Under the pieces are notes generated by a model. That model was given only the letters and a program-made list of their open reading frames with translations. It searched no databases and had not been told where the DNA came from. Positions 18,400 through 26,429 of a stretch of 64,000 bases of DNA are shown piece after piece. Position 1 is the first letter of the stretch. The number at the start of each line of letters is the position of its first letter. The stretch spans positions 186,001-250,000 of the forward strand of contig DRFO01000017.1 in assembly GCA_011050525.1 (NCBI GenBank), in the 5' to 3' direction. The position numbers were made by a program, and so were the translations under genes. The DNA comes from Halopseudomonas xinjiangensis. GTDB lineage: Bacteria; Pseudomonadota; Gammaproteobacteria; Pseudomonadales; Pseudomonadaceae.

Positions 18400-18568
18400 A
18401 TTATGGGGCGTTGTAAAACAGATAAGCTGCGGTGTCGGAGGTCTCCCTATCCTGGACCGTCGATGGCCAGGGATGGCCATCGTCGAGCCCACATGGATGT
18501 GCTTGTAGCGTGTCCATGATAGGGAGACCTCTGATACCGCATGACACAGTGATCCGTCGCCCCATAAT
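18400..18568 (-). repeat. Structured repeat, copy 2 (inverted relative to copy 1)
   Basis: The core (18457-18512, read on the minus strand) matches copy 1 except for one substitution in the large hairpin and a paired one-base insertion on each side of the small hairpin, which therefore keeps its pairing. Inner arms are 18428-18456 and 18513-18541 (about 26 of 29 complementary). Unpaired stretches of 17 and 16 bases follow, then 11-base outer arms (18400-18410 and 18558-18568). Arm sequences are unrelated to copy 1. The outer right arm ends 34 bases before the 18603 start codon. Confidence 0.85.
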
Positions 18569-18602
18569 GTCCTTGCACGGATCGGTACACCCAGGGGTCC
18601 CC

Positions 18603-19886
18603 ATGACAGTAAAACAGAGCGAACAGTACCAATTGGTAATCCGCAGCCTGTCGGACCGGATCGTCGAGGCGCAGGCGCCTATCCGGATTCTGGATGCGAT
18701 CAAATGGGATGATGGTTTGCGCGAAGCGTTTTTCCGCAGCAACTGCCAGAGCCTGCCGCAGGTGGGGCCCGACTATTACGCGCAGCGTCCGCTCGGTTTC
18801 GATCCAGGCGAGCGGCGGCAGGTCTTTCAGGATATCGAACGTGATATTACCCGCCAGCTGGGCACCTTCAACCCGGTAGGGCAGATCATGCGCCGCATGT
18901 GCCGGGAATACCGGATGGTCATTCGCATGCTGGAGGGCAGGGGTACGCCCGAGATGGGGCTTATCTCCCAGGAGCTCTACGGGTCTGCTTCGGATGCCTT
19001 CCACGCTGGTGATCCTACCTTGACCGATCTGGGGATTACTCTCAGCGAATCCCTGGCCAATATCGGGTCGGATCTGGGCCATGAACCCAAAACCATTGCC
19101 GCGCCCGAAGCTGTCGCCATTTTGCAGGAACGCATGAATCAGGCATTCCCTGACGATCAGGCCGTAAGGGTGTTCGAGTCTGACGGTATTGTTGCCGACG
19201 CGGCCGCCGGGGCGGATTACATCAAGATACGCAGCGACGCGATGTTCAATCCGCGCGACCTGAAAATTCTCGCAGTGCATGAAGGAATGGTGCATGTCGC
19301 GACCAGCCTCAACGGCCAGCATCAGCCCATATGCACCTTCCTGGCCAAAGGGCCGCCGTCTTCCACTGTTACCCAGGAAGGGCTGGCCATTTTGATGGAG
19401 GTGATAACCTTTGCCTCTTATCCGGCGCGCCTGCGCAAGCTGACCAATCGTACCCGCGCTATTCAATTGGCCGAATCCGGTGGCGACTTCATGGACGTGT
19501 TTCGTTTCTACCAGGAGCAGAACTATACCCGTCAGGATAGTTATACCAACGCCAGTCGGGTTTTCCGCGGGTCCAGTAGCGACGGGATGCCGTTCACTAA
19601 AGATCTTGCCTACCTGAAAGGCTTTATTCTGACCTACAACTATATTCAGTTGGCGGTGCGCAAAGGCAAATTGCAGCAGATACCGCTGTTGTTCTGCGGC
19701 AAGACCACGCTTGAAGATATGCGTACCCTGGGGCAACTGGTGGAGGAGGGGCTGGTAGTGCCGCCCAGGTACCTGCCAGAGCCCTTCGCGGACCTGAACG
19801 CACTGAGCGCCTGGATGTGCTTTTCAGGCTTTCTGAATAACCTGAGTCTTGACCGTATCGAAGCGGATTATGCCAATATTCTTTGA
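18603..19886 (+). CDS. DUF1704 / QEGLA-motif protein, putative zinc metallopeptidase
   Basis: Annotated in relatives as a flavohemoglobin-expression-modulating QEGLA motif protein. The 427-residue product has HEGMVH (226-231), an HExxH zinc-binding motif, and the name-giving QEGLA (258-262), whose Glu259 could be the third zinc ligand. DUF1704 also contains the animal MATCAP tubulin tyrosine carboxypeptidases, so a peptidase of the gluzincin type is the best inference; a bacterial substrate is not known. I set the start at ATG 18603, with AGGGG 5 bases upstream. The frame extends back to 18432 only through repeat copy 2. The next small membrane gene begins 12 bases after the stop and is probably in the same operon. 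Confidence 0.85.
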   Translation: MTVKQSEQYQLVIRSLSDRIVEAQAPIRILDAIKWDDGLREAFFRSNCQSLPQVGPDYYAQRPLGFDPGERRQVFQDIERDITRQLGTFNPVGQIMRRMCREYRMVIRMLEGRGTPEMGLISQELYGSASDAFHAGDPTLTDLGITLSESLANIGSDLGHEPKTIAAPEAVAILQERMNQAFPDDQAVRVFESDGIVADAAAGADYIKIRSDAMFNPRDLKILAVHEGMVHVATSLNGQHQPICTFLAKGPPSSTVTQEGLAILMEVITFASYPARLRKLTNRTRAIQLAESGGDFMDVFRFYQEQNYTRQDSYTNASRVFRGSSSDGMPFTKDLAYLKGFILTYNYIQLAVRKGKLQQIPLLFCGKTTLEDMRTLGQLVEEGLVVPPRYLPEPFADLNALSAWMCFSGFLNNLSLDRIEADYANIL

Positions 19887-19898
19887 TGGAGTTATTTG

Positions 19899-20228
19899 AT
19901 GGCTGAGGCTAGAAGCATCAACACATTACCCTTGATCCTGACCTTTATGGGGACAGTGCTGTTCACCGTGATGGTGCTGCATTTCTACGGCTACCTGAAC
20001 TACACCCAGGAAGAAGAGGGGATGCTGGTTGCCGAATTCAGCCTGATAACCGTCGGCTCCGAAGAGGCCGGTCAACTGCGCAGTAGAGCGGCTAATCAGA
20101 TGGCAGAATGTGTTGATGGCATCCTCGTGCTTCACGATGGCCGTCACAATGGTTTGTCCGGTCTCCTGGTCGATGCGCGACAGCGCATAGTGCGGTGCAA
20201 CGCTCAAACCGTTCCAGTCGCGGAGTAG
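19899..20228 (+). CDS. Single-span membrane protein of unknown function
   Basis: Family not recognised. The 109-residue product has one N-terminal membrane helix (about residues 10-30, [23 protein letters not shown]), then an acidic soluble region, so it is likely anchored in the inner membrane. ATG 19899 has GGAG 7 bases upstream; an in-frame TTG at 19896 is less likely. It follows the DUF1704 gene by 12 bases and precedes ung by 5 bases, so the three probably form one transcript. Its constant pairing with the DUF1704 protein could be tested in other genomes. Confidence 0.7.
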   Translation: MAEARSINTLPLILTFMGTVLFTVMVLHFYGYLNYTQEEEGMLVAEFSLITVGSEEAGQLRSRAANQMAECVDGILVLHDGRHNGLSGLLVDARQRIVRCNAQTVPVAE

Positions 20229-20233
20229 GTCGC

Positions 20234-20926
20234 ATGGGCGATAGAGTGGTGCAATTGGAGCCGGGTTGGAGAAAAGCCCTGGCCGCAGAGTTCGAGCAGC
20301 CTTACATGCAAGAGCTCAGGCATTACCTGCTTGAGCAGAAAACGGCTGGTAAGACGGTTTATCCTCCGGGACCTCTGATTTTCAATGCGCTGAACAGCGC
20401 CACGCTGGACCGTGTGAAAGTGGTGATCATTGGTCAGGACCCCTACCATGGGCCAGGACAGGCGCACGGATTAAGCTTTTCTGTTCCTCCAGGCGTCAGG
20501 CCGCCGCCTTCACTGCAAAACATATTCAAGGAAATCCAGCGTGATCTCGGACTTCCGATCCCCTCCCATGGCTGCCTGCAGAGCTGGGCAAATCAGGGAG
20601 TTATGCTTCTCAATGCGGTGCTGACGGTGGAGCATGGTCAGGCTGGCTCCCATGCCAGGCGCGGTTGGGAGCGATTCACGTCTGCGGTCATCGATGTGCT
20701 GAACGCACGGTGTGAGCATCTGGTTTTCATGCTGTGGGGAAGCTATGCGCAAAAAAAAGGTCAACAGATAGATTCGTCGCGGCATCTGGTGTTGACCTCG
20801 GTGCATCCGTCGCCCTTGTCTGCCCATAAGGGATTTATCGGTAACGGCCATTTTTCCGCGGCGAATGATTATTTGCTCGCCCATGGGCGCGAGCCGATTG
20901 ACTGGCAGTTGCCTCCACTGGATTGA
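20234..20926 (+). CDS. ung: Uracil-DNA glycosylase
   Basis: Ung removes uracil from DNA and starts base-excision repair. The 230-residue product has the water-activating motif [18 protein letters not shown] (Asp69), the Leu/His loop [11 protein letters not shown] (His191) and [18 protein letters not shown]. These are diagnostic of family 1 enzymes. The frame is open from 20195, but the conserved protein starts at ATG 20234 ([10 protein letters not shown]), 5 bases after the stop of the preceding small membrane protein gene. Confidence 0.97.
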   Translation: MGDRVVQLEPGWRKALAAEFEQPYMQELRHYLLEQKTAGKTVYPPGPLIFNALNSATLDRVKVVIIGQDPYHGPGQAHGLSFSVPPGVRPPPSLQNIFKEIQRDLGLPIPSHGCLQSWANQGVMLLNAVLTVEHGQAGSHARRGWERFTSAVIDVLNARCEHLVFMLWGSYAQKKGQQIDSSRHLVLTSVHPSPLSAHKGFIGNGHFSAANDYLLAHGREPIDWQLPPLD

Positions 20927-21016
20927 TCAACTGACGGCGCCTGTGGTTGGATCGGAAAGACCTGAGTGCCAGACCGGCCTTATCAGCATTCCCAGTAGCA
21001 TTAATAGGAGTCTCCC

Positions 21017-21832
21017 ATGGAACATCCCTTGCAGCCCTATACCGCCCTGGTCCCGCGCACCGATAAGCTGGTGGTGCAAAAGGTTGGCCATACGGCGCTG
21101 GTAACTATCGATAATCCGCCTGCCAATACCTGGGACTCGGATACCCTGCATGGTCTGTATGAGCTGGTAGCCCACCTGAACAGCGACCCAGAGATTTATG
21201 CGTTGGTTATCACGGGTCGAGGAGAGCGGTTTTTCTCCGCTGGCGCTGACCTCAAGCTCTTTGCCGAAGGTGACAAAGCTCAAGCGAGAATGATGGCTCG
21301 CCTGTTCGGCCAGGCATTCGAAGCGTTGCGTGACTTCTCGGGAGTTTCCATTGCTGCCCTTAACGGTTATGCCATGGGCGGCGGGCTGGAATGCGCGTTG
21401 GCTTGCGATATCCGTATCGCCGAGCGGCAAGTGCAACTGGCTTTGCCGGAGGCGAGTGTCGGACTGTTGCCCTGTGCGGGCGGTACCCAGGCCTTGTCCT
21501 GGCTGGTGGGTGAAGGCTGGGCCAAGCGCATGATTCTGTGTGGCGAGCGGATTGATGGGGTCAAGGCCGAGCGCATCGGGCTAGTAGAGGAGGTCGTCGA
21601 AGAGGGGCAGGCCTTGGCCACGGCCCTGCGTCTGGCCGCGCAGGTTGCTCGCCAGAGCCCCCTCTCTGTACGGCAGTGCAAGGCGCTCATTCAGGGAGCG
21701 CGCAGCCAGCCATTGAACAGCATGCTGGCTGAGGAAAGGGAGCGTTTTGTCGATCTGTTCGATGATGACGATACGTTGGAGGGCGTTAACGCCTTCCTGG
21801 AGAAGCGTCCCCCGCAATGGAGGAATCGCTAA
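21017..21832 (+). CDS. Enoyl-CoA hydratase/isomerase family protein
   Basis: A 271-residue crotonase. Enoyl-CoA hydratases add water to trans-2-enoyl-CoA in beta-oxidation. The oxyanion-hole segments FFSAGADLKLF and GYAMGGGLECALACDIRI are present. Both catalytic glutamates are at the expected places (Glu in GGGLEC and in LALPEASVGLLPCAGGTQ), which favours hydratase activity over other crotonase reactions. ATG 21017 has AGGAG 6 bases upstream. It stands alone: 90 bases after ung and convergent with the HDOD gene, with a hairpin between them. The exact acyl-CoA substrate cannot be told from sequence. Confidence 0.88.
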   Translation: MEHPLQPYTALVPRTDKLVVQKVGHTALVTIDNPPANTWDSDTLHGLYELVAHLNSDPEIYALVITGRGERFFSAGADLKLFAEGDKAQARMMARLFGQAFEALRDFSGVSIAALNGYAMGGGLECALACDIRIAERQVQLALPEASVGLLPCAGGTQALSWLVGEGWAKRMILCGERIDGVKAERIGLVEEVVEEGQALATALRLAAQVARQSPLSVRQCKALIQGARSQPLNSMLAEERERFVDLFDDDDTLEGVNAFLEKRPPQWRNR

Positions 21833-21840
21833 GTCGGAAA

Positions 21841-21877
21841 CAGGCGGCAGGCCGTTCGGTGTTCGGACTGCCGCCTG
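21841..21877. terminator. Bidirectional hairpin between convergent genes
   Basis: Ten-base perfect arms CAGGCGGCAG (21841-21850) and CTGCCGCCTG (21868-21877) close a 17-base loop, 8 bases after the crotonase stop and 7 bases before the HDOD stop. There is AAAA after it on the plus strand but no T tract. Position between convergent genes supports termination. Confidence 0.6.
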
Positions 21878-21883
21878 AAAACA

Positions 21884-22717
21884 TCAGCCCAACAGCTGCA
21901 TCGCTGCTTCCATTTCTGCGGAAAGATCTTCCTCTTCTTCATCTTCGTGAGGATTCAGGCCCAGCTTGGCGAAAGAGGGAATGGTGCCCCAGTCCATCTG
22001 CGCGTAAGGATGATCCGTTCCTGCCAGACTTTGCAACAAGGCCACCTGAACCACATCGGAATAGTCTGTCGCCTGGGACACCCGTTCAAAGTCCAAATGC
22101 TGAGTTGGCACGTGACGCAATGGGATAGGGAAATCCCACGCCTCCAAAATCTTGTCACCAATAACCGGATGAATCCGTGCTATCACCAAATCAAGACTTT
22201 TGGGGTCAGCCATCAGTTCGCTGTGCTCTTCGGCGTAGGCCAGAATTGGCAGCACCCCGATCTGATGCACCAGGCCGGCCAGCGTGGCCTGATCGGGCTT
22301 CAGTTTGGTGTAATGACGACTCAGAACATGGCTGATCCCGGCCACCTCCGTGCTGCGACCCCAGACTTCGCGCATTTTACGGTCAATGACATCCGACGTC
22401 GCCTGGAACATCTGCGCCATGGCCAGCCCGGTCGCGAGATTGGCGGTATAGGTTATTCCCATACGATTCACCGCCATCCCCAGATCGGTAATCTCCTGGC
22501 GGGTACGTAATAACGGGCTGTTGACTACCTTGATCAAACGGGCGCTGAGCGCGGCGTCGGTACTGATCTCTTTGACCAGCTCCGGAATGCTCACCTCAGG
22601 ATTTTCCGCCGCCTCCCTTACACGCAGGGCGACTTCCGGCAGTGTTGGTAAAACCAATTGATCCTTATCAATGGCTTCCATTAATTGTTCTTGAACGCGT
22701 TGGGCCAGATCTGTCAT
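21884..22717 (-). CDS. HDOD domain protein
   Basis: HDOD domains are catalytically dead relatives of HD phosphohydrolases used as signalling modules in motility, type IV pilus and c-di-GMP circuits. The 277-residue product opens with LPTLPEVALRVREAAENPEVSIPELVKEISTDAALSARLIKVVNSP, the typical N-terminus, continues with AGLVHQIGVLPILAYAE, where active enzymes have HDIG, and ends in a strongly acidic tail (EDEEEEDLSAEME). ATG 22717 has AGGG upstream. The gene starts 12 bases after ygfZ ends, so both probably share a transcript. No partner domain is fused, so its output is not predictable. Confidence 0.88.
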   Translation of the reverse strand: MTDLAQRVQEQLMEAIDKDQLVLPTLPEVALRVREAAENPEVSIPELVKEISTDAALSARLIKVVNSPLLRTRQEITDLGMAVNRMGITYTANLATGLAMAQMFQATSDVIDRKMREVWGRSTEVAGISHVLSRHYTKLKPDQATLAGLVHQIGVLPILAYAEEHSELMADPKSLDLVIARIHPVIGDKILEAWDFPIPLRHVPTQHLDFERVSQATDYSDVVQVALLQSLAGTDHPYAQMDWGTIPSFAKLGLNPHEDEEEEDLSAEMEAAMQLLG

Positions 22718-22729
22718 GGATATCCCTGC

Positions 22730-23752
22730 TCAGTTTTCCTTGTCGGCCTCACTGGCCGCCAATTCGAATTCGTATGGCAAATCCGCCAGGGTCAGTAATG
22801 GCCCACTGCTATCTGCCACGCTCATTATGACTGATTGTGCAGCATCTTTTTGCAGTACCGCCAGTATTTCTACCATCCGGTTACTGCGCGCGGCCAGCAC
22901 TACTTCGCCGACGGGCTTGCCGGTATCACGGTCGACAATGACAGTGCCTGACGGCGGGGCTGCCTCACCTGCCAGAAGTAGCCGGTACATACGCCTTTTC
23001 AGTTTCCCCAGATATTGCATTCTGGCAACGATTTCCTGGCCCGTATAGCAGCCTTTGCGAAAGCTCACGCCACCTAGCTGCTGGAGATTGATCATTTGCG
23101 GAATAAAACTTTCATAGGTCAGCTTGTTGATCTGGCCGATTCCCGAGCGAATCTGCCGGACTGTCCACGCTTCTCTGGAAACAGGCGTTGCGCCTTGGCA
23201 AAGGGCATCCAGCGCGGGCATGGCATGATCTACCCTTAGCCACACCTCGTAAACGTCTTCATTCTGCCTGGCAATCAGGCCGGCAGCGTGGTGGGTCACG
23301 TCGTTGCTTTGCCCGGGAATGTCGAACCCTGCTGCTATCAAAATTTGCTGCGCTTGCGGGCCCCAGATCCCCAGACGAATCCATTGAGCAGAGATATCGG
23401 CAATCTTGGCCTTGAAAAAAACCGCATATTTGCCGAGCTCGCTGATCTGAGCCTGGAGCAGATCGGCGCTCAAGGCGAGCAGGTAGTCGGTGTCGGTCGT
23501 TTTCAGTAGCCGGAAACTTGACTGCATCCGTCCCTTTGGGTTGCATCTGGCCCCGAGCGTACTGGTCTGCAGGCTCAGATTGGAAAGGTCACAGGTTAGC
23601 TGGCCCTGCAAAAAGCGAGCAGCGTCAGCGCCGCTCACTTCCATAATCCCTTCGTGGTCAAGCCAGGCGATAGCGTTCTCTGCGTTCTCTGCATCTGCTG
23701 CGCTCGCAAAGCGATCAGACAGCAGTGTGGCGATGTCGTGTGTCTGGGTCAT
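22730..23752 (-). CDS. ygfZ: YgfZ/GcvT-like folate-binding protein
   Basis: YgfZ (related to the T protein of glycine cleavage) is a folate-dependent factor supporting assembly or repair of certain Fe-S enzymes such as MiaB. The diagnostic KGCYTGQEIVAR motif is present, together with LQGQLTCDLSNL and the C-terminal barrel (RRMYRLLLAG, GKPVGEVVLAA). I start at ATG 23752 (MTQTHDIATL), giving 340 residues. An in-frame GTG at 23824 would add 24 residues without family likeness. It is divergent from sdhE, another factor for an Fe-S/flavin complex, as in other Pseudomonas. Confidence 0.92.
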   Translation of the reverse strand: MTQTHDIATLLSDRFASAADAENAENAIAWLDHEGIMEVSGADAARFLQGQLTCDLSNLSLQTSTLGARCNPKGRMQSSFRLLKTTDTDYLLALSADLLQAQISELGKYAVFFKAKIADISAQWIRLGIWGPQAQQILIAAGFDIPGQSNDVTHHAAGLIARQNEDVYEVWLRVDHAMPALDALCQGATPVSREAWTVRQIRSGIGQINKLTYESFIPQMINLQQLGGVSFRKGCYTGQEIVARMQYLGKLKRRMYRLLLAGEAAPPSGTVIVDRDTGKPVGEVVLAARSNRMVEILAVLQKDAAQSVIMSVADSSGPLLTLADLPYEFELAASEADKEN

Positions 23753-23843
23753 GGCGTTACTGGTTGTCCCCTCGTAGTCAGCTGTTACATCATAGGGGTA
23801 GGCGCGGTCATTTGTCAGCGCCACTGCGCATCAATCTTGCGGC

Positions 23844-23849
23844 TATAAT
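23844..23849 (+). promoter_or_regulatory. Possible -10 box of sdhE-ygfX
   Basis: A perfect TATAAT lies 47 bases before the sdhE start. No good -35 hexamer is found 16-18 bases upstream (a TTGTCA is 26 bases away), so the call rests on the -10 and position only. Confidence 0.4.
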
Positions 23850-23896
23850 GATGTTTAGGTAGTAATCGCCGCTTTCAATAGGTAATGGAGATTTCG

Positions 23897-24151
23897 ATGT
23901 CGGCCGATATAGAGTTCAAGCGGTTGTATTGGCACAGCCGACGCGGCATGCTGGAGTTGGATGTTCTTCTTGGTCCGTTTCTGGAAGAGGCTTACAGGGA
24001 CCTGGAGGCGGCAGATCAGGATCGGTTTCGTATGCTGCTTGAATCAGAGGATCAGGATATGTTCGGTTGGTTCATGCAACGCAGTGAACCGGAAAATCCT
24101 GATCTTAAACGCATCGTGAGGATGATATTGGATCGTGTCCAGCCCAACTGA
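23897..24151 (+). CDS. sdhE: FAD assembly factor SdhE
   Basis: SdhE promotes covalent FAD attachment to succinate dehydrogenase (and fumarate reductase). The 84-residue product has the hallmark [19 protein letters not shown] (the conserved RGMxEL) and [18 protein letters not shown] 23897 ([10 protein letters not shown]) has GGAG 6 bases upstream; the in-frame ATG at 23885 lacks a site. ygfX overlaps its 3' end, the same pair as in E. coli. Confidence 0.93.
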   Translation: MSADIEFKRLYWHSRRGMLELDVLLGPFLEEAYRDLEAADQDRFRMLLESEDQDMFGWFMQRSEPENPDLKRIVRMILDRVQPN

Positions 24152-24587
24152 TTATTTGATGCTAAGCCGCAGACCTTCCAGATTTCTGGGAGGCTTGGTA
24201 CTGCTCGTGACGATCCTGGCCATCGCTGCCCTATACCGTAGCGCGTTGCCGGTATTGCAGGCAGCCCTGTGCATGACTGCGGTACTGGTCTACTGCTGGT
24301 GGATCTGGCCGCGGCAGGTCAGCTTGCGTCATGCGCATTCCATAACGGGCCTGCGATTTGATAGCCATGGGTGGCACGTTCTGCGGCGCAATGGTACCGA
24401 AGCGGGTGCGAATCTGCAGCCGGATACCTTCGTTAGCGCATTCCTGACGGTTGTGCGGCTGAGGGAGCCGGGGCGGTGGCTGCCTGTATCCGTCATTCTT
24501 CCTGCAGATTCAGCCAGCGAAGACGCCCTGCGACGCCTTCGTTTGCGTCTGCGGTTCAGTCGCCAGCGTTGGGCGGCGACAGAATAG
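24135..24587 (+). CDS. ygfX: YgfX family membrane protein
   Basis: YgfX (CptA) is the small inner-membrane partner encoded with SdhE; in E. coli it has been described both as interacting with SdhE and as a toxin of cytoskeletal proteins. The 150-residue product has two close membrane helices ([38 protein letters not shown]) followed by a soluble beta-rich tail ([18 protein letters not shown]). GTG 24135 overlaps sdhE by 17 bases; ATG 24159 in the same frame is an alternative without a ribosome-binding site. The 3' end overlaps the convergent nadB by 32 bases. Assignment rests on topology, size and neighbour. Confidence 0.75.
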   Translation: MSSPTDYLMLSRRPSRFLGGLVLLVTILAIAALYRSALPVLQAALCMTAVLVYCWWIWPRQVSLRHAHSITGLRFDSHGWHVLRRNGTEAGANLQPDTFVSAFLTVVRLREPGRWLPVSVILPADSASEDALRRLRLRLRFSRQRWAATE

Positions 24588-26169
24588 TGTCTTCGGCGGC
24601 GTCCAGCATCGCCGGATAATCCAGCGTATAATGCAGGCCACGACTTTCCCTGCGCAGAATGGCAGAGCGGATGATAAGATCTGCCACCACTGCCAGGTTT
24701 CGTAGCTCCAGAAGATCCCGAGTCACTCGATAATTGCTGTAGAACTCGTGGATTTCGGCCAGGAGCATATCGACTCTATGTTTCGCTCGCTGCAGTCGCT
24801 TGGTAGTCCGAACGATTCCCACGTAATCCCACATGAAGCGCCTCAGTTCATCCCAGTTATGGGAGATGATGACGTCCTCGTCAGAGTCGGTTACCTGGCT
24901 TTCATCCCACGGCGGCAGATCGGCAGGCATGCTGCTGGTGTGTAGCTTCTCCAGAATGTCGTGCGCTGCAGAGCGCCCGTAGACAATGCATTCGAGCAAA
25001 GAGTTGCTCGCCATGCGATTGGCTCCATGCAAACCGGTAAAACTGGTTTCGCCAATGGCATACAGGTTCGCCTGGTCCGTTTGTCCGGCAGAATCCACTA
25101 CCACGCCGCCGCAGGTGTAATGCGCCGCAGGAACTACCGGAATAGGCTCACGGGTAATGTCTATGCCAAACGTCAGGCAGCGCTCGTAAACAGTAGGAAA
25201 GTGGTCACGAATGAACTGCGCCGGTTTGTGACTGATATCCAAATAGACGCAATCCAGACCCAGGCGCTTCATTTCGTGGTCGATAGCGCGCGCAACGATG
25301 TCCCGTGGAGCCAGTTCGGCACGCTTGTCGAAACGCGGCATAAAGCGGCTTCCATCCGGCAATTTAAGCAAGGCGCCTTCGCCGCGGAGCGCTTCAGTTA
25401 TCAGGAAGCTTTTGGCCTTGGGGTGGTACAGGCACGTTGGGTGAAACTGGTTGAATTCCATGTTGGCTACCCGACAGCCCGCCCGCCAGGCCATCGCTAT
25501 GCCATCCCCCGAGGCGCTGTCGGGGTTGCTGGTATAAAGATAGACCTTGCTCGCCCCGCCGGTTGCCAGGACGGTAAATCGGGCGCCAAAGGTTTCCACG
25601 CGACCAGAAGCGCGGTTAAAAATATAGGCGCCGAAGCAGCGTTTGCCAGCTCTGCCCAGTTTTTGCGAGGTGATCAGATCCACAGCCACTCGATCTTCCA
25701 GCAGTTCTATATTGGTGTGTTCCTGAGCTCTGAGCAGCAAGGTGTTAAAAATCGCAGCCCCGGTAGCATCGGCGGCATGAATGATCCTGCGATGACTATG
25801 GCCACCCTCGCGGGTAAGGTGGAAATCATCGGTTTCGCTACCATCCTCTCGCTTCTCGCGGGTAAAGGGGACCCCTTGGTCGACAAGCCAGCCAATGGCT
25901 TCGCGACTATTCCCCACAATCTGGCGTACCGCTTCTTCATGGCACAGGCCGCCGCCGGCATCCAAGGTGTCCTGCACGTGGGCATCCACCGTGTCGCTGT
26001 CATCCAGAACGCCGGCAACACCGCCCTGGGCCCAGTAGGTAGAGCCCTCGGACAGGCGGCCTTTGCTGAGCACGGCTACACGCAGCTCTGAGGCCAGATG
26101 CAAGGCCAGGGTCAAACCCGCGGCGCCGCTGCCGATCACCAGAACGTCGTATTCATGTTTAGAGGTCAT
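24556..26169 (-). CDS. nadB: L-aspartate oxidase
   Basis: NadB oxidises L-aspartate to iminoaspartate with FAD, the first step of de novo NAD synthesis. The 537-residue protein starts with the dinucleotide-binding [18 protein letters not shown], continues with [48 protein letters not shown], and the signature [10 protein letters not shown], then [24 protein letters not shown], and a C-terminal helical domain. It is divergent from algU, the standard Pseudomonas neighbour. The stop lies 32 bases inside ygfX. GAGAG sits just ahead of the ATG. Confidence 0.96.
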   Translation of the reverse strand: MTSKHEYDVLVIGSGAAGLTLALHLASELRVAVLSKGRLSEGSTYWAQGGVAGVLDDSDTVDAHVQDTLDAGGGLCHEEAVRQIVGNSREAIGWLVDQGVPFTREKREDGSETDDFHLTREGGHSHRRIIHAADATGAAIFNTLLLRAQEHTNIELLEDRVAVDLITSQKLGRAGKRCFGAYIFNRASGRVETFGARFTVLATGGASKVYLYTSNPDSASGDGIAMAWRAGCRVANMEFNQFHPTCLYHPKAKSFLITEALRGEGALLKLPDGSRFMPRFDKRAELAPRDIVARAIDHEMKRLGLDCVYLDISHKPAQFIRDHFPTVYERCLTFGIDITREPIPVVPAAHYTCGGVVVDSAGQTDQANLYAIGETSFTGLHGANRMASNSLLECIVYGRSAAHDILEKLHTSSMPADLPPWDESQVTDSDEDVIISHNWDELRRFMWDYVGIVRTTKRLQRAKHRVDMLLAEIHEFYSNYRVTRDLLELRNLAVVADLIIRSAILRRESRGLHYTLDYPAMLDAAEDTILSPPNAGD

Positions 26170-26308
26170 AGTCTCTCAATCGGCCAATAGGCATTCATTT
26201 GGGCATCTGGCTAGTATATAGAAGGCTAGTGCTGGACAATACAGAGCGCCTTAAGATGTAGTGCCGGGTCGTTTCCCGGTGTTGTATCATTGGCCACAAA
26301 TCGCGATG

Positions 26309-26335
26309 GAACTTTTCGAAAAACACCTGTTCCTA
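26309..26335 (+). promoter_or_regulatory. AlgU-type promoter, distal
   Basis: GAACTT (26309-26314), 16-base spacer, TCCTA (26331-26335). Consensus for AlgU/RpoE is GAACTT-N16/17-TCTGA. It lies about 95 bases before algU and would give autoregulation, as known for P. aeruginosa algU. Confidence 0.6.
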
Positions 26336-26356
26336 TTGCTGAACCTGATAAGGGGA

Positions 26357-26383
26357 GAACTTTTGGCTACATTGCGGGTCTAT
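26357..26383 (+). promoter_or_regulatory. AlgU-type promoter, proximal
   Basis: GAACTT (26357-26362), 16-base spacer, TCTAT (26379-26383), a close match to the AlgU consensus, with its -35 48 bases downstream of the distal copy. The same spacing in both makes coincidence unlikely. Confidence 0.7.
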
Positions 26384-26429
26384 CATAACAAGGCAGGAAT
26401 GTTGCCTATTCGCAACGGAGTGCCTGGGA

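Larger units (their letters stand above)
18135..18602. other. Gene-free region carrying two structured repeats
   Basis: 468 bases between lysS and the DUF1704 gene with no supportable gene. In order it holds a triple octamer (18148-18171), repeat copy 1 (18180-18350), a short inverted repeat CACCGG/CCGGTG (18358-18363 and 18375-18380), repeat copy 2 in the opposite orientation (18400-18568), and the AGGGG ribosome-binding site of the next gene. Open frames that cross it in phase with 18603 have no protein character. Confidence 0.8.
26170..26429. other. nadB/algU divergent intergenic region
   Basis: 260 bases between divergent nadB and algU. It holds the two AlgU-type promoters described separately and a GGAG ribosome-binding site before algU. 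The nadB-proximal 130 bases show no clear promoter to me. No ORF. Confidence 0.6.

Noticed and set aside
18180-18568. Repeat pair as an insertion sequence or integron site
   Set aside because: No transposase or integrase frame lies between or beside the copies, and the arms are not shared terminal repeats.
18432-18602. 57-residue N-terminal extension of the DUF1704 protein
   Set aside because: It reads through repeat copy 2 and its arms. ATG 18603 has its own ribosome-binding site and begins the family-like sequence.
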